Origin: JACJYE01 sp964432875
GTDB lineage: Bacteria; Bacteroidota; Bacteroidia; Chitinophagales; Saprospiraceae
Reading direction: 5' to 3'
Length of the DNA stretch: 64,000 bases
NCBI GenBank assembly: GCA_964432875.1
Contig: CAYSPJ010000007.1
Coordinates: 1 to 64,000 of the forward strand
Below are positions 15,394 through 23,283 of the stretch, in pieces; the first letter of the stretch is position 1; every line of letters starts with the position of its first letter. Under the pieces are notes generated by a model. The model was given only the letters and a program-made list of their open reading frames with translations, did no database searches and was not told the origin of the DNA. Both the position numbers and the translations under genes were made by a program.

Positions 15394-16629
15394 TCAACCG
15401 CCGCTTTGTTGTGGAAAAATCGCTTTGGGGTAACACAGATAGTACTTGGTCACTTCCCGGGATTGCAGGTCATAATCGGTGCTTTGGGACATGGGCAGCA
15501 CTTTGCCGCTCTTGTGAAGAATCTTGATCTCGTCTTTGGAAGTACGGTAAGCAGCATTGGTCTCTTTTCCACTGATAAACAAATATTTAAGCGCCTGCGG
15601 CGACAAGCCGCTCCATTCCAGGATGCGCGCTTGTACTTCCTGCTGATAAGCTTCCTCGAAGGGCTGGTGATTGAATTCCAGGCGGAAGAGCCGCCGGTCA
15701 ATCAGGCTTCGCGAGAGGAAGGCCAGGATTTTGTCGTCGTGATGCATCCACTCCTTAAGCCCAGAGATGATGTCGTAGTCGTCTAGCGCCGCAAAGTGAT
15801 CGAGCAGGATATCGCGCCGCTGGGCGAAGTCTTCCGGTGCTGGCTCATTTTCCAGGAAGAACAACAGCGCCCTGGAAGCAGGCAAAGGGATGCCTTGCCG
15901 TGCCAGGTCCTTGGCGCGGCGCAGCGCAGCGATGAGCATCTGTTCTGCGGCCAGCACTGTTTTGTGGAGATAGACCTGCCAATACATCAGGCGGCGGGCG
16001 ATGAGGAATTTTTCGATGGAGTAAATGCCCTTTTCCTCCACCACCAGCTCATCGTCGCGCACGGCCAGCATTTTGATGATGCGGTCGTAACCGATGACGC
16101 CCTCATGGACGCCGGTGAAGAAGCTATCGCGGTTGAGGTAGTCCATGCGGTCCATATCCAACTGCCCGGAGACGAGCTGGTGCAGGAATTGCTTAGGATA
16201 ATGCCCGGTGAAGATTTCAATGGCCAGTGCGAGCTTACCGTCAAATTCCTCATTGAGGCGCTGCATAAACAAGAGGGACAAATCTTCGTGATGCACTTGC
16301 ATCAGGGTGTGTTCCAGGGTGTGGGAGAAAGGGCCATGCCCAATGTCGTGCAGGAGGATAGCAATACAAACGCTCTCCGCTTCTGCTTCCGAAATGGCCA
16401 CCCCTTTGCTACGCAGCACATCGATGGCTTGCTGCATGAGGTGCAGGGCGCCAATAGCGTGATGAAAGCGCGTGTGCAATGCTCCTGGATAGACCAAGTG
16501 CGTAAGGCTGGTCTGCTTGATGCGGCCCAGGCGCTGAAAAAAAGGGTGTTCTACCAGATCGAAGAGGATGCCATCGGGCAGATTGACAAAACCATAGACC
16601 GGGTCGTTCAGTATCTTTTTATGTTTCAT
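15394..16629 (-). CDS. HD-domain phosphohydrolase (COG1078, dGTPase-like)
   Basis: A 411-residue cytosolic protein. HD landmarks are present in order: TRFHHAIGALHLM (H at about 53), ILLHDIGHGPFSH (HD pair at about 93-94), and QLDMDRMDYLNRD, the downstream D of this family. Related proteins hydrolyse (d)NTPs or other phosphate esters with metal ions; the specific substrate is not predictable. The start MKHKKILNDPVYG at 16629 matches the usual N-terminus (dpvhG.i.l); the 20 preceding in-frame codons have no homology-like features. One copy of an inverted mobile repeat begins 123 bases upstream of this start. Confidence 0.8.
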   Translation of the reverse strand: MKHKKILNDPVYGFVNLPDGILFDLVEHPFFQRLGRIKQTSLTHLVYPGALHTRFHHAIGALHLMQQAIDVLRSKGVAISEAEAESVCIAILLHDIGHGPFSHTLEHTLMQVHHEDLSLLFMQRLNEEFDGKLALAIEIFTGHYPKQFLHQLVSGQLDMDRMDYLNRDSFFTGVHEGVIGYDRIIKMLAVRDDELVVEEKGIYSIEKFLIARRLMYWQVYLHKTVLAAEQMLIAALRRAKDLARQGIPLPASRALLFFLENEPAPEDFAQRRDILLDHFAALDDYDIISGLKEWMHHDDKILAFLSRSLIDRRLFRLEFNHQPFEEAYQQEVQARILEWSGLSPQALKYLFISGKETNAAYRTSKDEIKILHKSGKVLPMSQSTDYDLQSREVTKYYLCYPKAIFPQQSGG

Positions 16630-16751
16630 CTTGCTAGCCGGAAACTTTTTTTGACAATCCGTGTAAGTAATGATAAGGCATTTGCGCAAAGCTATAAAAC
16701 AACGCTAGTGCAATATTTGCGCGCTCAAAGCTATTATATTTTAACCGTAAC

Positions 16752-16899
16752 TATTTAGTGTCTGTCTTTATAGCCCGATAGCTGCGTTATGCTCGGCCCA
16801 AAAATCAGTGAACTCCGGTTTTGGGGCCTTTGCAAGCCTTGCGCTCGAACGCTAAAAGCCAGAAGACAGGCACTCGACTACATGGCCAGACCCTAAATA
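16752..16899 (+). mobile_element. MITE-like repeat, left copy upstream of porX
   Basis: A 148-base non-coding element beginning TATTTAGTGTCTGTC and ending CCCTAAATA, with TA at both ends. Its first 38 bases are identical to the reverse complement of 18673-18710, and the block around GCAAGCCTTGCGCTCGAACG is also shared. It lies between the divergent HD-domain gene and porX, 36 bases before the porX ATG, so it may carry or displace the porX promoter. Confidence 0.75.
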
Positions 16900-16935
16900 A
16901 ATACAATTTATAAACCACTAACCACACCAAACTAC

Positions 16936-18489
16936 ATGGATAAAATAACGATTCTGTGGGCCGATGACGAAATAGACCTGCTCAAACCCCAATTGATGTT
17001 CCTACGCAATAAAGGCTATGAAGTCATCACCGTTACCAACGGGCACGATGCCCTGGAGGAGTGCGAAACCAATAATGAAATAGACCTCGTTTTTCTGGAT
17101 GAAAGCATGCCCGGTATCACCGGGCTGGAGACCCTGGCCAAAATCAAAGAACACAAACCACACCTGCCGGTGGTCATGATTACCAAAAACGAAGCGGAGA
17201 ACGTCATGGAGGAAGCCCTCGGCGCGCAGATTAGCGACTACCTCATCAAACCGGTCAACCCCAATCAGATCCTGTTGACGCTGAAGAAAATCATCGACAA
17301 CAAGCGCCTGATCCGCGAAAAGACCTCATCGGATTACCAGCAGGAGTTCCGCCAGATATTCATGCAGATCAACAGTGGGTTGGATTATGAAGAATGGGTG
17401 GAGGTCTATCGCAAAATCGTCAACTGGGAGCTCAAGATCGACGAGTCTAAATCTACTTCCATGATCGACATCCTGGCCTCGCAGAAAAGCGAAGCTAATA
17501 CTGAGTTCTCCAAGTACATCGCTAAAAACTACCTGAGCTGGATAGGGCAAGGCAACGGCCCGGCCATGTCGAACCACCTGCTCCGCTCTAAAATCTTCCC
17601 CGCGCTAGATGATAAAGTGCCCAGCATTCTGCTGCTGCTCGATAACTTGCGCTACGACCAGTGGAAAGTGATTGAGCCAATCTTATCGGAATATTTCCGC
17701 GTTGAAACGGAGGATTACTTCTACAGCATCCTGCCTACTTCTACCCAGTATAGCCGCAATGCTATTTTTGCTGGCATGATGCCTTCTGAAATTGAGAAGT
17801 ACCATCCCAATTGGTGGAAAAACGATGTCGATGAAGGCGGCAAGAACCTGCACGAGGCCGATTTACTGGCGGAAAACATCGGGCGTACTTTCCGCAAGGA
17901 CATCCGCTTCGAGTACATCAAAGTGACTAATGCCAACCACGCCAAAACCGTACAGGACAACATCCTGAACTACCTACAGAACGACCTGACGGTCATCGTC
18001 TACAACTTCATCGACATGCTGTCGCACGCCCGCACGGAGATGGAAGTGCTCAAAGAGTTGGCCGGCGATGAGAAGGCCTACCGCTCCCTGACGCGCTCCT
18101 GGTTTGAAAACTCTCCCCTATGGCAAGCGCTGAAACGCGCCGCCGAGCGCGATATCCAGCTTTTCGTGACTACTGACCACGGCACCATCCGGGTCAATAC
18201 GCCCTCCAAAGTCGTAGGCGACCGGGAGACGACGACCAACCTGCGCTACAAGGTCGGCCGCAACCTGCAATACGAGCGCCGCGACGTGTTGGAAGTGCGC
18301 GAACCCAGGGAGGCCATGTTGCCGCGGCCCAACGTCAGCTCAACTTTCATCTTTGCCAAGGAGGATAAGTTTTTCCTCTATCCCAACAATTACAATCACT
18401 ACAACAATTACTACCGCAACACTTTCCAACATGGCGGCATATCGCTGGAGGAGATGATCTGCCCGGTCATCCGGCTGCGGTCGCGCTAG
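16936..18489 (+). CDS. porX: PorX, response regulator with PglZ-type phosphatase domain (T9SS regulator)
   Basis: A 517-residue cytosolic protein. Residues 1-125 form a CheY-like receiver: acidic pair D10/D11, phosphoacceptor D55 in VFLDESMPG, T/S and K in VMITKN and IKPVNP. After a helical linker, about 210-517 is an alkaline-phosphatase-fold PglZ domain with LLLLDNLRYDQW, NFIDMLSHAR and TTDHGT metal-binding segments. This architecture and the sequence WADDEIDLLKP...FL define PorX, which in Porphyromonas controls T9SS genes together with the kinase PorY and sigma factor SigP and has nucleotide-phosphatase activity. Consistently, several T9SS cargo genes lie in this window. Unusually the gene is enclosed by two inverted copies of a MITE-like repeat. 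Confidence 0.92.
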   Translation: MDKITILWADDEIDLLKPQLMFLRNKGYEVITVTNGHDALEECETNNEIDLVFLDESMPGITGLETLAKIKEHKPHLPVVMITKNEAENVMEEALGAQISDYLIKPVNPNQILLTLKKIIDNKRLIREKTSSDYQQEFRQIFMQINSGLDYEEWVEVYRKIVNWELKIDESKSTSMIDILASQKSEANTEFSKYIAKNYLSWIGQGNGPAMSNHLLRSKIFPALDDKVPSILLLLDNLRYDQWKVIEPILSEYFRVETEDYFYSILPTSTQYSRNAIFAGMMPSEIEKYHPNWWKNDVDEGGKNLHEADLLAENIGRTFRKDIRFEYIKVTNANHAKTVQDNILNYLQNDLTVIVYNFIDMLSHARTEMEVLKELAGDEKAYRSLTRSWFENSPLWQALKRAAERDIQLFVTTDHGTIRVNTPSKVVGDRETTTNLRYKVGRNLQYERRDVLEVREPREAMLPRPNVSSTFIFAKEDKFFLYPNNYNHYNNYYRNTFQHGGISLEEMICPVIRLRSR

Positions 18490-18549
18490 TGCCTTGTGGG
18501 CTAGTTTCTGTAGGTTAGCAGAGGCGAGGAAGCCCGCGTTTAGCGAGCC

Positions 18550-18710
18550 TAAATAGTGTCTGTACATTTAGTCGAGTGTCTGGACTTTTAGCGTTCGAGC
18601 GCAAGGCTTGCGAAGGCCCCACAACCGGAGGGCTTCAGCGTGGGCCGTAAATGAGAATTTCGGGGCTGAGCGTAACGCAGCTATCGGGCTATAAAGACAG
18701 ACACTAAATA
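18550..18710 (-). mobile_element. MITE-like repeat, right copy downstream of porX (inverted)
   Basis: A 161-base non-coding element bounded by TAAATAGTGTCTGT and ACAGACACTAAATA, i.e. near-perfect terminal inverted repeats of about 14 bases within TA-flanked ends. Compared with the copy at 16752-16899 it is inverted and carries about 15 extra bases in the middle. TA flanks suggest transposition by an IS630/Tc1-mariner type enzyme; no such transposase is in the window. Confidence 0.75.
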
Positions 18711-18765
18711 AGCGTTTCCCAACGAAATCCAAGCGGAAAAGAGCAAGCTTGGGCCTGGCAAGAGC

Positions 18766-19218
18766 TTAGTGCTCGCCGAGCAAGCGGTGGCGCAGCTCGG
18801 GCTGGGAGGCCCAGAAATCGCGCAGCCGTTGGTTGCTGGCGATGAAGGTGGCCCGTTTGCCAAAAATGCCGGGCTGGGAAAAGTGCAGGCTGATGATATG
18901 GAAAAACACCAAGCGGCTTTCCACTGCTTTATCGATGCTTTCAAAAGGGTAACGCGCCGTTTTGAAGTAGTTGGTCACGTAAAAGAAATGGGCATCGGCT
19001 TCCACGCGCTTGAGCCGCATTAGCGTAAAAGCCAGCAGGGCCAGGCCGGAAAGATAAAAAGCCAGCACCCCTAGGCGGAACTGCCTGGCAGGCATATCCC
19101 CGAAGTACTCAAAATCGTAGAGCAGCGCCGCAACCGTGACTGAACCGAAAAAGACGATCCAGAAAACGGGCACAAAAAATTTTAAAAACAAAGTCAAATT
19201 GGTGGAAATCCTTTGCAT
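18766..19218 (-). CDS. Small two-helix membrane protein of unknown function
   Basis: A 150-residue protein. Two strong hydrophobic segments, around residues 12-33 (FLKFFVPVFWIVFFGSVTVA) and 48-65 (LGVLAFYLSGLALLAFTL), are followed by a polar domain with aromatic and basic residues (RVEADAHFFYVTNYFKTARYPFESIDKAVE). The pattern resembles small bacterial PH-like membrane proteins, but I cannot assign a family. It is read convergently with porX and in the same direction as the tatC gene, whose stop is 105 bases downstream of... the opposite side; tatC lies upstream of it on the same strand, so it may be the last gene of a tatC transcript. Confidence 0.6.
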   Translation of the reverse strand: MQRISTNLTLFLKFFVPVFWIVFFGSVTVAALLYDFEYFGDMPARQFRLGVLAFYLSGLALLAFTLMRLKRVEADAHFFYVTNYFKTARYPFESIDKAVESRLVFFHIISLHFSQPGIFGKRATFIASNQRLRDFWASQPELRHRLLGEH

Positions 19219-19322
19219 CAGCTTTCTTGAGATTAATGTAACGATTCAGGCACCTCAAAGTTCTGAGCTGCGCGTTTTGGGCTATGTTCATGAAAGACAA
19301 GGCTTCGAACGACCTGAACCGA

Positions 19323-20210
19323 TCAAAAGCCCTTTTCCCGGAGTACGCGCTCATGCTCTGCCTCCTCTTTGGCCAAATCCTTAGCCACCCTGCCCGAGAT
19401 GAAAATGCTGGCTTCGTAAAGCACATAGAGAGGGATACCGATAAGGAATTGAGTCACTACGTCGGGCGGCGTAATCAAAGCAGACAAAATCAGGATGCCG
19501 ACAATGGAATGCCGCCGGTAACTGCGCATCATTTCCGGGGTCACTAAACCTGCTCTTGACAAGAAATAGACGACAATCGGCAGTTCAAAAATCAGCCCCG
19601 CCGGTGCGGTAAACATAATCATATAGTTGATGAAGGAAGACATGGTGGGGGTGTTTTGCACACCCGGCACATCATAGCCCATCAGGAAGTTGATGGCGAA
19701 AGGCGAAATGATGTAATAGCCGAACAATACCCCTATGGCGAAGAGCAAAGAACAAATGGCCACCAGGCCTGTAGCCGCTTTGCGTTCCTTGGCGTAAAGG
19801 CCCGGCCGGATAAACCGCCAAAGCTCCCACAGCACATAAGGCACAGCTACGATGAAGCCCATCACGAAAGAAACTTTGATGCTCATGATGAAGGGCTCCC
19901 CAAAGCCGATGGCGATTTTAGGGAAATCTGGCGGTGTAAAGCAGAGTCTGTTGCCCAGGCCAGCACTTTCGGAAACCCAACAAGCAAAGCGATAGGAGGG
20001 GAAATCTGGCTTGGTAGGCCCAAAAATGAGCGTATCGAAAAGCCATTTATGGAAGACGAAGAACCCCGTGCCCAAGCCAATGATTACCAGTACAGACCGG
20101 ATAATATGCCAGCGCAATTCCTCCAGATGTTCCAGAAAGGACATTTCCTTGCTTTCCCCCTTTCCTTCATCCTGACTCAGTTGGTCCACATCAATCTGAT
20201 CCAGCGGCAT
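19323..20210 (-). CDS. tatC: Twin-arginine translocase subunit TatC
   Basis: A 295-residue inner-membrane protein with six predicted helices. The N-terminal SFLEHLEELRWHIIRS (about residues 24-39) is the diagnostic TatC motif that binds twin-arginine signal peptides; other landmarks are FIMSIKVSFVMGFIVAVPYVLWELWRFIRPGLYAKER and FELPIVVYFLSRAGLVTPEMMRSYRRH. A 45-residue insertion between helices 1 and 2, with two cysteines, is longer than in E. coli but common in Bacteroidota. TatC with TatA exports folded proteins; a client with an RR signal, the DUF1501 protein, occurs at 35493. No tatA is adjacent. Confidence 0.92.
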   Translation of the reverse strand: MPLDQIDVDQLSQDEGKGESKEMSFLEHLEELRWHIIRSVLVIIGLGTGFFVFHKWLFDTLIFGPTKPDFPSYRFACWVSESAGLGNRLCFTPPDFPKIAIGFGEPFIMSIKVSFVMGFIVAVPYVLWELWRFIRPGLYAKERKAATGLVAICSLLFAIGVLFGYYIISPFAINFLMGYDVPGVQNTPTMSSFINYMIMFTAPAGLIFELPIVVYFLSRAGLVTPEMMRSYRRHSIVGILILSALITPPDVVTQFLIGIPLYVLYEASIFISGRVAKDLAKEEAEHERVLREKGF

Positions 20211-20271
20211 AGCTCAACTTTATTCTTTTTTGTTAGGTAGCGGCGTTTTGAGCGCGCCTGCTTTTGCCCGT

Positions 20272-20279
20272 CAAAGGTA
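20272..20279 (-). promoter_or_regulatory. Possible -7 box for tatC
   Basis: TACCTTTG on the minus strand, 61 bases before the tatC ATG. The -33 region contains only a run of T and a TTG at 16-base spacing, so the assignment is tentative. Confidence 0.35.
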
Positions 20280-20298
20280 AGAAAAAAAACATTCGCAA

Positions 20299-21018
20299 TT
20301 AGTTCCAACAATCATCATCGGGCCCGGGCTCATAATCGCGGGAGTCGAAGAACAGGAACCCATAGCCTTCGTCATTTTCCCAACCTTCCTCGTCTTCCAG
20401 GTCGTACTCCTCATCCAGAAACGCATCCTCGCCGCCCTCAAAAGAATCGCTTTGGTTGATGGGCTTGCCGGTTTCATTGAGGAATAAACCCTGCAGATTG
20501 AGATGTGGGTTGATCAGCTCGTCCAAACCTTCAAAAGATAAGCTGCTTTCTTCGCTTTCGAGCTGATGCAACCATTGCTCGTAGCTCTTACATTGACAAA
20601 AGCCTTCACCAAAAGGACAAGCATTAGGCTCATAATCGCAAAAGTCGATTTGCCATTGATGATAGACCAGCACAGGCACCTCCTTGCTCAGGTAATCGAT
20701 TAAAATCTGGTATTTACCGGGCACTGGCAATCCATCAGGGAAGTGGAGGATAAAGCCATAGGCGCTCAGGCAGCGGCCCAAGGCATTCAGGATGCGCTGC
20801 TGCTGATCCTCGTTTAGGCGGGCAGCAGGAGGGAACCACTCCTTTTTTACTCCGATACGCCGGGCCAGCATTTCATAGGGGGCGTTTTGCTCTTCTTCTT
20901 CTGCACTGACAAAATCATATTCATCCGCCTCTTCGTCCGGCATAGGGTATGCCAATGCGGCGGCATCAGCCTCAGCGGCGGCAATATCGGATAGGAGGTA
21001 TTTGACGTATTTTTCCAT
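20299..21018 (-). CDS. Acidic protein of unknown function
   Basis: A 239-residue, very acidic protein without signal peptide or membrane segments. Acidic stretches lie near the N-terminus (about residues 28-44) and in the C-terminal 50 residues (GEDAFLDEEYDLEDEEGWEN). The middle region has a cysteine cluster, CPFGEGFCQC, 8 residues after DFCDYEPNA, that could bind a metal. I do not recognise a family. It lies 88 bases upstream of tatC on the same strand and may be co-transcribed with it. Codon use matches its neighbours, supporting a real gene. Confidence 0.6.
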   Translation of the reverse strand: MEKYVKYLLSDIAAAEADAAALAYPMPDEEADEYDFVSAEEEEQNAPYEMLARRIGVKKEWFPPAARLNEDQQQRILNALGRCLSAYGFILHFPDGLPVPGKYQILIDYLSKEVPVLVYHQWQIDFCDYEPNACPFGEGFCQCKSYEQWLHQLESEESSLSFEGLDELINPHLNLQGLFLNETGKPINQSDSFEGGEDAFLDEEYDLEDEEGWENDEGYGFLFFDSRDYEPGPDDDCWN

Positions 21019-21164
21019 GCATTTGGGTTTCCTTCCTAAAAACTAAGCCCCGCGCCATATTATTGCCGTCCAGTCGCCAAGCTTATTTTTTTTCGAGCTG
21101 CAAGTTAGGCATAATTCAGCTTACCTGCCAACAGTTTCTGCGCGATGTTGATAAAAACAGTTGG

Positions 21165-22025
21165 CTAACGCCCCAACAGTTCCAGATAAGGGCGAATCTT
21201 GTCATTGGGCACCAACACCGCCAGGTTGAAATGCCGGATTTCCCAGCCGTCGGAGGTTTTAGCCAATACGCCTGCGCCGCGGCAGGGGCCCATCCAGGTA
21301 TCCAGCAGCTCTTCAAACCAGGCCATCTGGCCATTGGGAGAGAAATAAAGCTGCCGGTTGGAGGATGTAAAAGCCCAGGCCGATTCGCGCTCAAAAGCCG
21401 ACTTGGCCCAGGTGCGCAGCTCGTCGCGCAGCCAGCGCTCGCTGGCATCCGTGCCGAGGTAAATGCCATCGGCGGCCATCGCGCCGAAGAAAGCATCAGC
21501 ATCGGCAGTTGTTGCCGAGCGGTGCCAACGATCCAGCAAAGTGTGGATGGCCGCTGCATCGTCTGGTGCCTCAGCCAAGCAGCCCTCGCGCCGGCGTGTA
21601 TCGATTATCGAGGTGATTTTCCAACCATCGGGCGTTTTGATCAGCTGAAAGGCATTGACGCCGCAATGGCTCAATTGCCCGCCGAAGAAAAAGCTATATT
21701 CCGTCCAGGCGGTAGCTAAAAGGCCGTCGATGCGGATATCCTCCGACCAGATTTTTTCATCCAGCTGCTGGGCGCGCTGGCTGCCCACTGCTTGCAGGAA
21801 TTTTTCCAGGCTCTCCTCGGTCAGCCGGCTTTGCCCCTCGGGGCCTTCCAGTACGGTCTGCAAACGAGCGCCAGGGTAAAAAGCCTGGCGCAGCGTGCTG
21901 CTGTCGGCGGCTCTCATGGCGTCAAACAGCTGGCGGATCGGCGCGCGGACGGCTTCCAATTCGGCAGCGCTTTGAGAAAAAAGCGCAGAAGGGAACGCCA
22001 ACAGCAAAAACAATAAACGAATCAT
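21165..22025 (-). CDS. Secreted protein with two NTF2-like (SnoaL/DUF4440) domains
   Basis: A 286-residue protein with signal peptide MIRLLFLLLAFPSALFSQS. Two homologous alpha+beta modules follow: residues about 20-150 (VRAPIRQLFDAMRAADSSTLRQAFYPGAR ... WKITSIIDTRR, shown in parts) and about 155-286 (IHTLLDRWHRSATTADADAFFGAMA ... GWEIRHFNLAVLVPN). Both have the helix-helix-strand start and the closing W.I.h strand typical of NTF2-like folds. Such domains bind small molecules or act as simple enzymes or inhibitors; no catalytic residues are obvious. It is divergent from the histidine kinase gene, with only 66 bases between the two starts. Confidence 0.75.
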   Translation of the reverse strand: MIRLLFLLLAFPSALFSQSAAELEAVRAPIRQLFDAMRAADSSTLRQAFYPGARLQTVLEGPEGQSRLTEESLEKFLQAVGSQRAQQLDEKIWSEDIRIDGLLATAWTEYSFFFGGQLSHCGVNAFQLIKTPDGWKITSIIDTRRREGCLAEAPDDAAAIHTLLDRWHRSATTADADAFFGAMAADGIYLGTDASERWLRDELRTWAKSAFERESAWAFTSSNRQLYFSPNGQMAWFEELLDTWMGPCRGAGVLAKTSDGWEIRHFNLAVLVPNDKIRPYLELLGR

Positions 22026-22030
22026 AAGCT

Positions 22031-22065
22031 TTTTAGGCTCAAAGTTAAGGAAATATTTACCTTTG
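22031..22065 (+). promoter_or_regulatory. Divergent promoter region between NTF2-like gene and histidine kinase gene
   Basis: Plus strand: TTTTAG (22031-22036), 21 bases, TACCTTTG (22058-22065), reading into the kinase gene (ATG 22092). Minus strand: TAACTTTG (22047-22040), reading into the NTF2-like gene (ATG 22025). The two -7 boxes are only 10 bases apart, so the two genes probably compete for or share polymerase. Confidence 0.5.
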
Positions 22066-22091
22066 GTTCGGTTATTGGAAAAGCATAACGG

Positions 22092-23252
22092 ATGGATATT
22101 TACGCTCGAAAATCACGCTGGAAACTTTCTCTGGGCATTGCAGGAGCTATCATCGTAGCTATTTCCATGCTATACACCAACTATCTGACCAGCAAACTGG
22201 CCGACGAAGAACGCAACAAGGTCCAGATCTGGGTGCTGGCCATGGAAGACCTCAACGATTATGATGATGAAGCGATCCAGTTTTGCGACGTCACCCTGCA
22301 TACGGAGATATTGCGTGCCAATACGACCATCCCGGTAATTGTTGTGAATGACCGTGGCGGGATAGACTTCCACGTCAATATCTCTGATACCAGCGCCGCG
22401 GCATTGAAGAAGGAAGTAGAAAAGATGAAGGAGGAAGGCGTCCAGCCTATCCAGGGTTTTGCCTACTCGATTTACTACAAGGAATCCACCCTGCTGAAGC
22501 AATTGCGCTACTTCCCGCTGGTGCAGCTCGTCCTGATCGCGGCCTTCATCGGCTTTGGCTATCTGGGCTTCAACTCGGCGCGGCGGGCCGAACAAAACCG
22601 CGTTTGGGTGGGCATGGCCAAAGAAACCGCCCATCAATTGGGCACGCCGATATCTGCCATCGTAGCCTGGATCGAACACCTCAAAATAATCCGGGAAGAA
22701 GACGGGGAGCTGCAGGAGGTATTGAGCGAGCTGCACAGCGACGTCAACCGCCTGGAATTGATAGCCGACCGCTTCTCCAAAATCGGCTCGGCCCCCAAGC
22801 TAGAGCGGATCAACCTCTACCAGGAACTCGACCAGTGCCGCGCCTATATGCAAAGGCGGGCATCCCGCAAGGTCGAATTCCACTTCCCCCCGCCCGATAG
22901 CCCATCCAAAATGGTGCAGATCAATTCCCACCTCTTTGACTGGGTCATTGAGAACCTGCTGCGCAATGCGCTCGACGCCATGGAAAGCAGCGGCCAAATC
23001 ACCGCTGAGGTGTATGAAGATGCGGACTATATTTACATCGACATCAGCGATACGGGCAAGGGCATACCGGCCAATAAGTTTAAGATGGTCTTTCAACCCG
23101 GCTTTACCACTAAAAAGCGAGGCTGGGGGCTGGGCTTGTCTTTGGCCAAGCGCATTATCGAAGAGTACCACGCCGGCAAGATTTTTGTCAAGCGCTCGGA
23201 GGAAGGCCAAGGCACGACCTTTACCATCCAACTGCCCCAAGCTGCCATTTGA
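22092..23252 (+). CDS. Sensor histidine kinase, PorY-like
   Basis: A 386-residue inner-membrane kinase: helix 1 at about 11-31, periplasmic domain about 32-145 (YDDEAIQFCDVTLH ... KEEGVQPIQGFAYS), helix 2 at about 146-166 (FPLVQLVLIAAFIGFGYLGF), then directly the kinase core without HAMP or PAS. Phosphoacceptor H181 lies in KETAHQLGTPISAI; the N box is ENLLRNALDAM, the G boxes DTGKGIP and GWGLGLSLAK. The H-box form KETAHQLGTP is typical of the Bacteroidota kinase group that includes PorY, partner of PorX. Because porX is 3.6 kb away, this gene is a candidate PorY, but kinase specificity cannot be read from sequence alone. creD follows 31 bases later. Confidence 0.8.
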   Translation: MDIYARKSRWKLSLGIAGAIIVAISMLYTNYLTSKLADEERNKVQIWVLAMEDLNDYDDEAIQFCDVTLHTEILRANTTIPVIVVNDRGGIDFHVNISDTSAAALKKEVEKMKEEGVQPIQGFAYSIYYKESTLLKQLRYFPLVQLVLIAAFIGFGYLGFNSARRAEQNRVWVGMAKETAHQLGTPISAIVAWIEHLKIIREEDGELQEVLSELHSDVNRLELIADRFSKIGSAPKLERINLYQELDQCRAYMQRRASRKVEFHFPPPDSPSKMVQINSHLFDWVIENLLRNALDAMESSGQITAEVYEDADYIYIDISDTGKGIPANKFKMVFQPGFTTKKRGWGLGLSLAKRIIEEYHAGKIFVKRSEEGQGTTFTIQLPQAAI

Positions 23253-23283
23253 ACTTTAGAAAACACGACAAAACCCAAATACA

